13,681 nt of DNA from Synechococcaceae bacterium WBB_10_009 (GTDB lineage: Bacteria > Cyanobacteriota > Cyanobacteriia > PCC-6307 > Cyanobiaceae), in the NCBI GenBank assembly GCA_010030955.1, contig RHBP01000031.1, positions 1 through 13,681 of the forward strand, in the 5' to 3' direction. The notes under the pieces were generated by a model, which was not told where the DNA came from, ran no database searches, and worked only from the letters and a program-made list of their open reading frames with translations. Positions 1-7,209 of this stretch are shown one piece after another. Position numbers and translations under genes: made by a program. The stretch's first letter is position 1. Each line of letters begins with the position of its first letter.

Positions 1-1061
1 ACATTGAGGGCGCCACCGCCGGCATCCGCCGCCTGCACGAGGCGGGCTGCGAGATCGTGCGGGTCACCGTGCCGTCGCTGGCCCATGCCAGGGCGATGGG
101 GGAGATCCGTCAGCGTCTGGAGAGCAGCTACGGGCCGGTGCCCCTGGTGGCCGATGTGCACCACAACGGCATGAAGATCGCCCTGGAGGTGGCCCAGCAC
201 GTCGACAAGGTGCGCATCAATCCGGGGCTGTTCGTGTTCGACAAGCCCGACCCCAACCGCACCGAATTCAGCGACGCCGAAATCGCCGCCATCGGCGAGC
301 GCATCACCGAGACCTTTGAGCCGCTGGTGCAACTGCTCAAGCAGCAGGACAAGGCCCTGCGCATCGGCGTGAACCACGGTTCGTTGGCGGAGCGGATGCT
401 GTTCCGTTACGGCGACACCCCGCTGGGGATGGTGGAGAGCGCCCTGGAGTTCATCCGCATCTGCGACCGGCTCGACTTCCACAACATCGTGATTTCGATG
501 AAGGCGTCGCGGGCGCCGGTGATGCTCGCCGCCTACCGGATGATGGCCGACCGCATGGACGCCGAGGGCTTCCACTACCCCTTGCACCTGGGGGTGACCG
601 AGGCCGGCGACGGCGACTACGGCCGCATCAAGAGCACCGCCGGCATCGCCACCCTGCTGTCGGAGGGGTTGGGGGACACGATCCGCGTGTCGCTCACGGA
701 GGCACCGGAGAAGGAGATCCCGGTTTGCTACGCGATCCTCCAGGCCATCGGGCTGCGCAAAACGATGGTGGAGTACGTGAGCTGCCCCAGCTGCGGCCGC
801 ACCCTGTTCAACCTGGAGGAGGTGCTGCACAGGGTCCGCAGCGCCACCGCCCACCTCACCGGCCTCGACATCGCCGTGATGGGCTGCATCGTCAATGGCC
901 CCGGTGAAATGGCCGACGCCGATTACGGCTACGTGGGCAAGACCCCAGGGGTGATTTCGCTGTACCGCGGGCGGGAGGAGATTCGGCGGGTGCCGGAGGC
1001 CGAGGGGGTGGAGGCCCTGATCGCGTTGATCAAGGAGGACGGCCGCTGGTTCGACCCCTGA
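1..1061 (+). CDS. ispG: 4-hydroxy-3-methylbut-2-enyl-diphosphate synthase (IspG/GcpE), 5' end missing
   Basis: IspG converts methylerythritol cyclodiphosphate to HMBPP in the MEP isoprenoid pathway, in the cytosol; in cyanobacteria it is usually ferredoxin-dependent. The frame is open from the window's left edge (IEGATAGIRRLHEAGCEIVR before VTVPS), so the GTG at 57 is not the real start; perhaps 60-70 N-terminal residues lie upstream. Visible signatures are the TIM-barrel strand VADVHHNGMKIAL, the segment RIGVNHGSL, and the C-terminal [4Fe-4S] site. Counting from the GTG at 57, that site is CPSC (Cys243 and Cys246), Cys277 in MGCIVNGPGE, and Glu284, which matches the three-Cys plus Glu cluster ligation of the family. 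The C-terminus is complete and ends in TGA. A hairpin terminator follows, so it is probably the last gene of its transcript. Identification is firm. Confidence 0.96.
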   Translation, partial: IEGATAGIRRLHEAGCEIVRVTVPSLAHARAMGEIRQRLESSYGPVPLVADVHHNGMKIALEVAQHVDKVRINPGLFVFDKPDPNRTEFSDAEIAAIGERITETFEPLVQLLKQQDKALRIGVNHGSLAERMLFRYGDTPLGMVESALEFIRICDRLDFHNIVISMKASRAPVMLAAYRMMADRMDAEGFHYPLHLGVTEAGDGDYGRIKSTAGIATLLSEGLGDTIRVSLTEAPEKEIPVCYAILQAIGLRKTMVEYVSCPSCGRTLFNLEEVLHRVRSATAHLTGLDIAVMGCIVNGPGEMADADYGYVGKTPGVISLYRGREEIRRVPEAEGVEALIALIKEDGRWFDP

Positions 1062-1068
1062 CGGTTCG

Positions 1069-1088
1069 GGCGGGGAGCCGCCGTTTTT
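1069..1088 (+). terminator. Probable intrinsic terminator after ispG
   Basis: A 5-bp all-GC stem (GGCGG / CCGCC) with a GGAG loop is followed by G and five T residues, starting 8 nt after the ispG stop. The stem is short but strong, and the T-run is conspicuous in such GC-rich DNA. A second T-tract (GCGGTTTTCC) lies just downstream. This separates ispG from the protease gene. Confidence 0.5.
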
Positions 1089-1165
1089 CTGCGGTTTTCC
1101 CGGCCGATGGGCGCCTGAATCGGGAGCTAATTTGAGAACACGTCCAGGGCTTGGGGGCTCAGGGA

Positions 1166-2539
1166 ATGGCCAAGGCTGGTGCCGGGTTCCGCCGCAACGG
1201 TTTCCGTCGCAACGGTTTCAGTCGTAACAGCCTGGTGATTGTGGTGGCCGCCGGGGCCCTGGGGGCCATCGCCCTGCCGCCGCTGCTCGCCCCCAGTGCG
1301 GCCTCGCTGATCAGCGACAGCCCCAAGGAGGTGATCGACCAGACCTGGCAGATCGTGTTCCGGGATTACCTGGACATCAACGGCAAGTACACCCCGGAGC
1401 GCTGGCGGGCCCTGCGGCGCCAGGTGCTCGCCAAGAGCTATGGCAGCACCAAGGAGAGCTATGAGGCGATCCGCGGCATGCTCGCCAGCCTCGACGACCC
1501 CTACACCCGTTTCCTGGACCCGCGGGAGTTCAAGGAGATGCAGATCGACACCTCGGGGGAACTCTCCGGGGTGGGCATCCAGCTGAGCCTGGACAAGGAC
1601 ACCAAGGAGCTGGTGGTGGTCAGCCCGATTGAGGGGTCCCCCGCCTCCCGGGCCGGCGTGCAGCCCAAGGACGTGATCGTCTCGATCGACGGCAAATCCA
1701 CCAAGGGCATGTCCACCGAGGATGCGGTGAAGCTGATCCGCGGCCAGGCCGGCACCTCCGTGAAGCTCGAGCTGCGCCGCTCCGGAAAGCTGGTGGACAC
1801 CGCCCTGGTGCGGGAGCGGATCGAGCTGCATGCGGTGGACAGCCGCGTGAACCCCGGCCCCAACGGCACCCGCATCGGCTACATCCGCCTCAAGCAGTTC
1901 AACGCCAACGCCGCCAAGGACATGGCTGCGGCCCTCAAGGAGCTCGAGGGCAAGGATGTGCAGGGCTACGTGCTCGACCTGCGCAGCAACCCCGGTGGCC
2001 TGCTGATGGCCAGCATCGCCATCGCCCGCCAGTGGCTGGATGAGGGGGTGATCGTTTCCACCAAAACCCGCGACGGCATCCAGGACATCAAGCGCGCCAA
2101 CGGCCGCGCCCTCACCCAGCGCCCGCTGGTGGTGTTGGTGAATGAAGGCTCCGCCAGCGCCAGCGAAATCCTCTCCGGTGCCCTGCAGGACAACCACCGC
2201 GCCGTGGTGGTGGGGGAGAAGACCTTCGGCAAGGGGTTGGTGCAGTCGGTGCGCAGCCTCTCCGATGGCTCCGGCATGACCGTGACCATCGCCAAGTACC
2301 TCACCCCCAATGGCCGCGACATCCACAAGCACGGCATCGACCCCGATGTGCGGGCTCGCCTCAGCGCCACCGAGGCCCAGAGCCTGCGGCTGGAGGACTT
2401 GGGCACCAAGCGCGACAGCCAATACCGCGTGGCGGAATCCACCCTGGTGAAGCAGGTGCGCGCCGCCGGCACGGTCACCAAAGCCAAGCTCTACGACCCG
2501 TCTAGTGCCAACGTGCCGGCGGCCGTGGCTCAGCCCTGA
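1166..2539 (+). CDS. C-terminal processing protease (S41 family, PDZ domain, Ctp type)
   Basis: This is a serine endopeptidase of the CtpA/Tsp family, which trims C-termini of exported proteins; cyanobacterial paralogues include the D1 (PsbA) processing enzyme. A basic N-terminus is followed by a hydrophobic export or anchor segment (NSLVIVVAAGALGAIALPPL), placing it in the periplasm or thylakoid lumen. Next come a helical region with DPYTRFLDP, a PDZ domain (about residues 105-185: GVGIQLSL, SPASRAGVQPKDVI) and the S41 core. The catalytic Ser is Ser331 in GSASASEIL and the general base is Lys356 in GEKTFGKG; their 25-residue spacing matches E. coli Tsp (Ser430/Lys455). I chose ATG 1166; an in-frame TTG at 1151 would add five residues. 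A TAATTT at 1128-1133 is a possible -10, with no clear -35. I cannot tell CtpA, CtpB and CtpC apart from sequence alone. It converges on the next gene with a 7-nt gap. Confidence 0.93.
   Translation: MAKAGAGFRRNGFRRNGFSRNSLVIVVAAGALGAIALPPLLAPSAASLISDSPKEVIDQTWQIVFRDYLDINGKYTPERWRALRRQVLAKSYGSTKESYEAIRGMLASLDDPYTRFLDPREFKEMQIDTSGELSGVGIQLSLDKDTKELVVVSPIEGSPASRAGVQPKDVIVSIDGKSTKGMSTEDAVKLIRGQAGTSVKLELRRSGKLVDTALVRERIELHAVDSRVNPGPNGTRIGYIRLKQFNANAAKDMAAALKELEGKDVQGYVLDLRSNPGGLLMASIAIARQWLDEGVIVSTKTRDGIQDIKRANGRALTQRPLVVLVNEGSASASEILSGALQDNHRAVVVGEKTFGKGLVQSVRSLSDGSGMTVTIAKYLTPNGRDIHKHGIDPDVRARLSATEAQSLRLEDLGTKRDSQYRVAESTLVKQVRAAGTVTKAKLYDPSSANVPAAVAQP
1187..1231 (+). repeat. Three tandem 15-bp units coding for FRRNG / FRRNG / FSRNS
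   Basis: Units start at 1187, 1202 and 1217. The first two differ at one base and the third differs from the second at four bases. They encode a positively charged repeat just before the hydrophobic export segment of the protease. The unit length is a multiple of three, so expansion or contraction keeps the frame. Confidence 0.75.
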
Positions 2540-2546
2540 GGGGCGA

Positions 2547-2738
2547 CTAGGCCGCCGAGCCCACGGGCTGCATCAGGCCACCACCCGGGGTGGAGTCGTC
2601 GTCGTCGTTGCCGGTGTCGCCCTGCAGCAGGGCGTAGATGCCCAGGGCGGCCAGCGCCACCAGGGAGGACACCACACCCAAGCCGCCAGCACCAAAGCCG
2701 GTTCCCAGGTCGATCACCTCTCCGAGCCCAGCGCCCAT
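2547..2738 (-). CDS. Small one-helix hypothetical protein (63 aa)
   Basis: The function is not recognised. From the ATG at 2738 the 63-residue protein has a Gly-rich N-terminal part (GTGFGAGGLG). One hydrophobic segment of about 19 residues follows (LGVVSSLVALAALGIYALL, residues 20-38), then a short acidic and polar tail containing DDDD and PGGG. This suggests a single-pass membrane peptide. The frame stays open further upstream, but that extension (to 2870) would enter mfd and encodes low-complexity sequence, so I start at 2738. No good Shine-Dalgarno sequence is visible. It lies 64 nt downstream of mfd on the same strand, but a likely -10 and an inverted repeat sit directly upstream, so it probably has its own promoter. 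I believe similar short proteins occur in picocyanobacteria, but this is from memory. Confidence 0.62.
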   Translation of the reverse strand: MGAGLGEVIDLGTGFGAGGLGVVSSLVALAALGIYALLQGDTGNDDDDSTPGGGLMQPVGSAA

Positions 2739-2743
2739 GGCGG

Positions 2744-2773
2744 CCGTTACAGAACTTCTCAGAATTGTAACGG
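2744..2773 (-). promoter_or_regulatory. Inverted repeat with embedded -10 element upstream of the 63-aa gene
   Basis: Perfect 8-bp arms CCGTTACA (2744-2751) and TGTAACGG (2766-2773) flank a 14-nt centre. Read leftward, the distal arm contains TACAAT (2769-2764), a near-consensus -10 element, about 26 nt before the start codon. No convincing -35 is seen. The arrangement fits an operator overlapping a promoter. It does not match the LexA, NtcA or Fur consensus sequences I know. A transcript hairpin after the mfd stop is the alternative, but no T-run follows. Confidence 0.45.
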
Positions 2774-2802
2774 ATGTTTGCGGCATTGGTGGGGGCGGCG
2801 GC

Positions 2803-5800
2803 TCACACCGCCAGCACCGCCTCGTTCTGGGCCGTCTGCCGTTCGCGCCGTTGGCCGTCGGTGAGGCCATCGGCCCCCGGGATCTGCTCGGCCATCTGCT
2901 TCAGCCAGCCCATCAGTTCCTCCACCTGCTTCTCGATCGGCAGCACCCCCAGCCCCCGGGCCAGCACCTTGGCGGTGCTGCCGGCGCCGGCCTGGTACAC
3001 CAGCCGCCCGTGCAGGTGCTGCGGTAGCCCCTGGCGCAGCAGGCGGAAGGCGGGTTCTTCCATGGGGGTTTCCAGGGCGATGTTGGGCTTCTCCGGTTTG
3101 ATGCGGGAGAAGCCGCAGCGCTTGGCCAGCAGCTTCAGCTCCATCAGCTGCAACAGCGAGATCACCGGTGCCGGGATGGCGCCGTAGCGATCCACCCAAT
3201 CGGCCGCCAGCTGCAGCAGCCCCTCCGGGCTGGAGCAATCGGCCGCGGATCGGTAGGCGGCCATCTTTTCGTCGTTGTCGGCGATCCAGTCGCCGGGGAT
3301 GAAGGCGGTGATCGGCAGGTCGATCTGGGTGTCGTCCACCGCTGGGATGTCCTGCCCCTGGATCTCCGCCAGTGATTCCTGCAGCATCTCCATGTAGAGG
3401 TCGAAGCCGATGGCCTCCATCTGGCCGCTCTGCTCCACCCCCAGCAGGTTGCCCACGCCGCGGATCTCCATGTCGCGCATGGCCAGCTGGTAGCCACTGC
3501 CCAGCTGCGCGAACTCCTGGATGGCCCGCAGCCGTTGGCGTGCCGCTTCGCTCAGGGAGGCATCCCCCGGATAGAACAACCAGGCATGGGCCTGGATGCC
3601 GCTGCGGCCCACCCGGCCGCGCAGCTGATACAGCTGGGCCAGGCCGAAGCGGTGGGCGTCCTCGATCAGGATCGTGTTGACGCGCGGGATGTCGAGGCCG
3701 CTCTCCACGATCGTGGTGCAGAGCATCAGGTCGGCTTCGCCGGCGTTGAAGGCCACCATGGCGCTCTCCAGTTCGCCTTCGGCCATCTGGCCGTGGGCCA
3801 CCAGCAGCCGCAGGCCCGGGATCATCTGGCGCAGCCCTTCGGCCACCTCCTCGATGCCCTCCACCCGCGGCACCACATAAAAAATCTGCCCGCCGCGGTC
3901 GAGCTCCTGGCGGATGGCGCTGCGCACGGCCTCCTCGTCGAGGGCGGTGAGGTGGGTTTTGATCGGTCGGCGCAGGGGCGGCGGCGTGGTGATCAGGCTC
4001 ATCTCCCGCACCCCCGAAAGGCTCATGTAGAGGGTGCGGGGGATGGGGGTTGCCGACAGGGTCAGCACGTCGACGTCCTTGCGCAGGGCCTTGATCTTTT
4101 CCTTCTGGTTCACCCCAAAGCGCTGCTCCTCATCCACCACCAGCAGGCCCAGCTGCTTGAAGCTGGTGCCCTTGCCCAGCAGCTGGTGGGTGCCCACCAC
4201 CACATCCACGGTGCCGGCGGTGAGCCCCTCCTGGATCGCCTTGCGCTCGCCGGCGGTGCGGAAGCGGTTGAGCAGGCTCACCTTGATCGGGTAGGGGGCG
4301 AAGCGTTCGCTCAGGGAGCGCCAGTGCTGCTGCGCCAGCACCGTGGTGGGGGCCAGCATCGCCACCTGCTTGCCGGCGGTGACCGCCTTGAAGATGGCGC
4401 GGATCGCCACCTCAGTTTTGCCGAAGCCCACATCGCCGCACACCAACCGGTCCATCGGTTGGGGCTGCTCCATGTCGCGCTTCACCTCGCCGATCGCCTT
4501 GAGCTGATCGGGGGTGGGTTCGTAGGGGAAGGAGTCCTCCAGTTCGGTCTGCCAGGGGCCATCGGGGGGGAAGGGGAAGCCGGCGGCCTGGTGGCGCTCG
4601 GCGTAGAGCTTCACCAGATCGAGCGCCACCTTGCGCACGGCCTTGCGGGCCCGCTCCTTGGCCTTGCTCCAGGCGGTGCCCCCCATGCGGTTGAGCTCCG
4701 GCGCCTGCTCGCTGGTGGCGCGGTAGCGGCCCAGGCTGCCCAGCTGGTCGGCGGCCACCCGCAGCAGGCCATCGGCGTACTGCACCACCAGGTAGTCGCG
4801 GGATTCGCCGCCGATGGCGAGCTTCTCCAGCTTCAGAAACTTGCCGATGCCGTGGTTGCGGTGCACCACGAAATCGCCAGGCCGCATCTTGTTGGGATCC
4901 ACCGTGCGGCTGGCGGCCTTGCGGCGGCGGCGCACGTAGCCGGTGGCGGCCAGGGAGTGCTGGCCGAAGAACTCCCGGTCGGTGATCAGCGCCAGCCGCC
5001 AGGCGGGCAGTTGCAGGCCCTCCAGTTCGGCGGTGCCGCGGGTCTTGAGGGCCACGGGGGTGTTCTGCTCCACCAGCCGCTCGATCGAGCTCCAGTCGGC
5101 CGGGTTGGGCACGAAGCGGGTGATGCAGTCGTGCTCCTCCAGCAGGGCCACGGCGCGGCTGGGCTGGGCCGACAGCAACCACACCCGGGCCTTCTCCGCC
5201 TGGAAGCCCTTCACCAGCCCCGCCAACTTGCCGAATTGGTTGGGGTAGGCCGGCACCGGCCGGCTGGCCAGATCAAAGCTGTTGGGGTGGTTGTCGCTCT
5301 CGTGCAGCTCCGCCAGGTCGAAGCCGCCGAAGGTCTGCAGCTGCGCCAACGCCCGCTGGGGGTCGCGGTGCAGGGGCGGCAGCTCCTGCCCCAGTTCGCT
5401 GCTCACGTCGCCGTGGTGCTCCACGGCGTGGTCAAACCACTGCTGGCCGTGGGAGAGGCAGTGGCGCCGCTCATCCACGGCCACCAGGGTGGTGGCGGGC
5501 AGGTAGTCGAGCAGACAGGCGGGCTCGCCCCAGGCCAGCCCCATCAGCCGCCGCAGCCCCTCCGGGGTGCCCCCCTCCAGCAGCTGGTCGCAGGCCTCCG
5601 GGCTGAGCAGTTGATCCAACCCCTCCGGCATCGTGTCGCGCAGGGCCGCGGCGATCAGTGGGCCGTAGCCGCTGGGGGTGAGCCGCACCAGCTCGATCGG
5701 ATCGAGGGAGCGCTGGCTGGCGGGGTCAAACTCCCGCAGCTTCTCGAGCTCCTCGCCGAAAAATTCGAGCCGCACCGGCAGCTCGGCGCTCACCGGGAAC

Positions 5801-6351
5801 ACGTCCACGATGTCGCCGCGGCGGCTCCAGCTGCCCTCCTGCTCAATGCTGGTGACCCGCTCGTAGCCGAGCCGGGAGAGGGTGGCGGCCAGTTCTTCGA
5901 GATCCACCGAGTCGCCCTTGCGCAGGCTCAGGCACTGCTGGCGCAGGGCATCCGGCGGCGGCAGGTGCGGCTGCAGCGCCCGCTCGGTGGCCACGATCGC
6001 CGTGCGTTCGGCCCCATCCAGCAGCTCGCTGAGCACCTGCAGCTGCCCCCAGGTGATCTCGCTGGTGGGATCAAACGGCTCGTAGGGGCTGCCCTCACTG
6101 GTGGGGTAGAGCTGGGCGCTGCCCCAGCCCATCAGCTCCAGCAGCGCCGCCCAGCGGCCCGCCTCCTCCAGGGTGGGCACCACCACCAGCAGCGGGGCCT
6201 CGGCGCTGCCCGCCAGGGCACTGCTCACCAGGGCGCGGGCCGCCCGGCTGGCGCCACTCAGCCGCAACCGCTCCGGCCGCTGGCTGCGCTGCAGCAGCTC
6301 GCCGGTGAGCGGCGCCTGCTGCAGTTGACGCACCAGGGCGGTGAGGGGCAT
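2803..6351 (-). CDS. mfd: Transcription-repair coupling factor Mfd
   Basis: Mfd is the ATP-driven translocase that removes RNA polymerase stalled at DNA lesions and recruits UvrA for nucleotide excision repair. From the ATG at 6351 (MPLTALVRQLQQ) it has 1182 residues, normal for the family. Domains in order: an N-terminal UvrB-like module (about 1-300, including YPTSEGSPYEPFDP and SWSRRGDIVDVFP); a CarD-like RNA-polymerase-binding domain (about 488-545, PGDFVVHRNHGIGKF); the translocase, with Walker A GDVGFGKTE (near 640), DEEQ (near 740), SATPIPRTL and QLYQLRGRVGRSG (near 905); and a C-terminal TRCF domain (about 1010-1110). Every catalytic motif is intact. The frame stays open for 244 codons upstream of 6351, but that extension is antisense to the next gene and lacks Mfd homology. 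A 78-nt gap separates it from the divergent neighbour, with no strong promoter visible. Its Shine-Dalgarno is weak. Confidence 0.97.
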   Translation of the reverse strand: MPLTALVRQLQQAPLTGELLQRSQRPERLRLSGASRAARALVSSALAGSAEAPLLVVVPTLEEAGRWAALLELMGWGSAQLYPTSEGSPYEPFDPTSEITWGQLQVLSELLDGAERTAIVATERALQPHLPPPDALRQQCLSLRKGDSVDLEELAATLSRLGYERVTSIEQEGSWSRRGDIVDVFPVSAELPVRLEFFGEELEKLREFDPASQRSLDPIELVRLTPSGYGPLIAAALRDTMPEGLDQLLSPEACDQLLEGGTPEGLRRLMGLAWGEPACLLDYLPATTLVAVDERRHCLSHGQQWFDHAVEHHGDVSSELGQELPPLHRDPQRALAQLQTFGGFDLAELHESDNHPNSFDLASRPVPAYPNQFGKLAGLVKGFQAEKARVWLLSAQPSRAVALLEEHDCITRFVPNPADWSSIERLVEQNTPVALKTRGTAELEGLQLPAWRLALITDREFFGQHSLAATGYVRRRRKAASRTVDPNKMRPGDFVVHRNHGIGKFLKLEKLAIGGESRDYLVVQYADGLLRVAADQLGSLGRYRATSEQAPELNRMGGTAWSKAKERARKAVRKVALDLVKLYAERHQAAGFPFPPDGPWQTELEDSFPYEPTPDQLKAIGEVKRDMEQPQPMDRLVCGDVGFGKTEVAIRAIFKAVTAGKQVAMLAPTTVLAQQHWRSLSERFAPYPIKVSLLNRFRTAGERKAIQEGLTAGTVDVVVGTHQLLGKGTSFKQLGLLVVDEEQRFGVNQKEKIKALRKDVDVLTLSATPIPRTLYMSLSGVREMSLITTPPPLRRPIKTHLTALDEEAVRSAIRQELDRGGQIFYVVPRVEGIEEVAEGLRQMIPGLRLLVAHGQMAEGELESAMVAFNAGEADLMLCTTIVESGLDIPRVNTILIEDAHRFGLAQLYQLRGRVGRSGIQAHAWLFYPGDASLSEAARQRLRAIQEFAQLGSGYQLAMRDMEIRGVGNLLGVEQSGQMEAIGFDLYMEMLQESLAEIQGQDIPAVDDTQIDLPITAFIPGDWIADNDEKMAAYRSAADCSSPEGLLQLAADWVDRYGAIPAPVISLLQLMELKLLAKRCGFSRIKPEKPNIALETPMEEPAFRLLRQGLPQHLHGRLVYQAGAGSTAKVLARGLGVLPIEKQVEELMGWLKQMAEQIPGADGLTDGQRRERQTAQNEAVLAV

Positions 6352-6429
6352 GGGGCCATCGCGCACAGCCGCCCATCCTGACAACTGCCTGCTGGGGCGG
6401 TGGTGCGCGGGGGTCTTCAGAATTGGGGC

Positions 6430-7209
6430 ATGCGCAGCCCCGGCTCCTCGCCACCACCGTTGGCCTCGTTCGTGGTGGCGGGGCTGTTGCTGCTGGGCGG
6501 TGGGCTGATCAGCCACTGGCAGGAGCAGCGCGGCACTGCCGTGGGGGCTTCGGCCGTTCCCAGCGCCGAACCGGCGCCGGCCTCCAGCCTGCGGCCCCTG
6601 CCGGAGCGAACCCAGCTGGATGGCAGCACCCAGGCGGCGTTGCTGGCGCAGCTGCAGGAGGCCGATCGCCAGTGGTTGCCCCGGGTGGAGCGGCTGCCCG
6701 ATGGCCGCAACCGATACGTGTACAAACGCCGCGCCGGTGAGCCCGCCCTCAGCCTCGAGCAGGTGAAAGCGCTGCTGCGCAACCCACCGAGCTTCGAGCG
6801 GGAGCACGGGGCGATCCGCCAGGTGTTGGCCACCCTGGAGCGCAGTGGTGCGGTGGTGCTGCTGGAGCAGCCCCGCAAGCCCGGAGCCGCCGGCGAATGG
6901 AACCCCCGCCGGGCTGAATTGCGCATCCGCCCCGATGTGCCCGGCAAGGGCAGTGTGGAATTCGCCCGGGTGCTCAACCACGAGGCCATCCACGTGGCCC
7001 AGAGCTGCCGAGGGGGTGCGTTGCGTGCCCAACCGATGCCCCTGGGGCTGCCCCGGCAGCTCGATGCCCGCGCCCGTCAGCACCTGGCGGAGCCGCTCTA
7101 CGCCAAGGCTTCAGCCCGGGAGCGGGTGTTGGAGGAGGAGGCCTACGCCGGCCAGGACCAGCTCAGCCTGGGGACCCAGCTGCTGCAAGCCCACTGCCGG
7201 CTTGGATGA
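6430..7209 (+). CDS. Membrane-anchored protein with HExxH zinc-metalloprotease motif
   Basis: I do not recognise a named family. From the ATG at 6430 the protein has 259 residues. An N-terminal hydrophobic anchor or signal segment (about 12-27, ASFVVAGLLLLGGGLI) is followed by a Pro/Ala-rich spacer (to about 55). A soluble domain then holds NHEAIHVAQSC, with HEAIH at 184-188. A downstream Glu-rich stretch, VLEEEAYAGQ (Glu235-Glu237), could supply the third zinc ligand, as in gluzincins. The inferred role is an extracytoplasmic zinc protease, but activity is unproven. An in-frame GTG at 6400 is an alternative start that would put ten extra residues before the anchor. It is divergent from mfd (78-nt gap) and converges on the next gene, overlapping it by 47 nt. 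I believe similar proteins with this motif occur in other picocyanobacteria, but this is from memory. Confidence 0.75.
   Translation: MRSPGSSPPPLASFVVAGLLLLGGGLISHWQEQRGTAVGASAVPSAEPAPASSLRPLPERTQLDGSTQAALLAQLQEADRQWLPRVERLPDGRNRYVYKRRAGEPALSLEQVKALLRNPPSFEREHGAIRQVLATLERSGAVVLLEQPRKPGAAGEWNPRRAELRIRPDVPGKGSVEFARVLNHEAIHVAQSCRGGALRAQPMPLGLPRQLDARARQHLAEPLYAKASARERVLEEEAYAGQDQLSLGTQLLQAHCRLG

Noticed and set aside
1127..2422. A 431-codon frame antisense to the Ctp protease
   Set aside because: Low-complexity shadow translation opposite a gene with full catalytic motifs.
2505..2864. A rightward frame over the small leftward gene and its promoter
   Set aside because: It has no start context or recognisable domain and crosses the inverted repeat. 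The leftward 63-residue protein has a coherent membrane-peptide layout.
3535..6381. A 948-codon open frame antisense to mfd
   Set aside because: It is a mirror of the GC-rich codon pattern of mfd. The translation is His/Gln/Gly/Ala-rich with no domain, and mfd is certain on the other strand.
6352..7083. A 244-codon upstream extension of the mfd frame
   Set aside because: It lies antisense to the HExxH gene, has no Mfd homology, and MPLTALVRQLQQ at 6351 is a natural family start.
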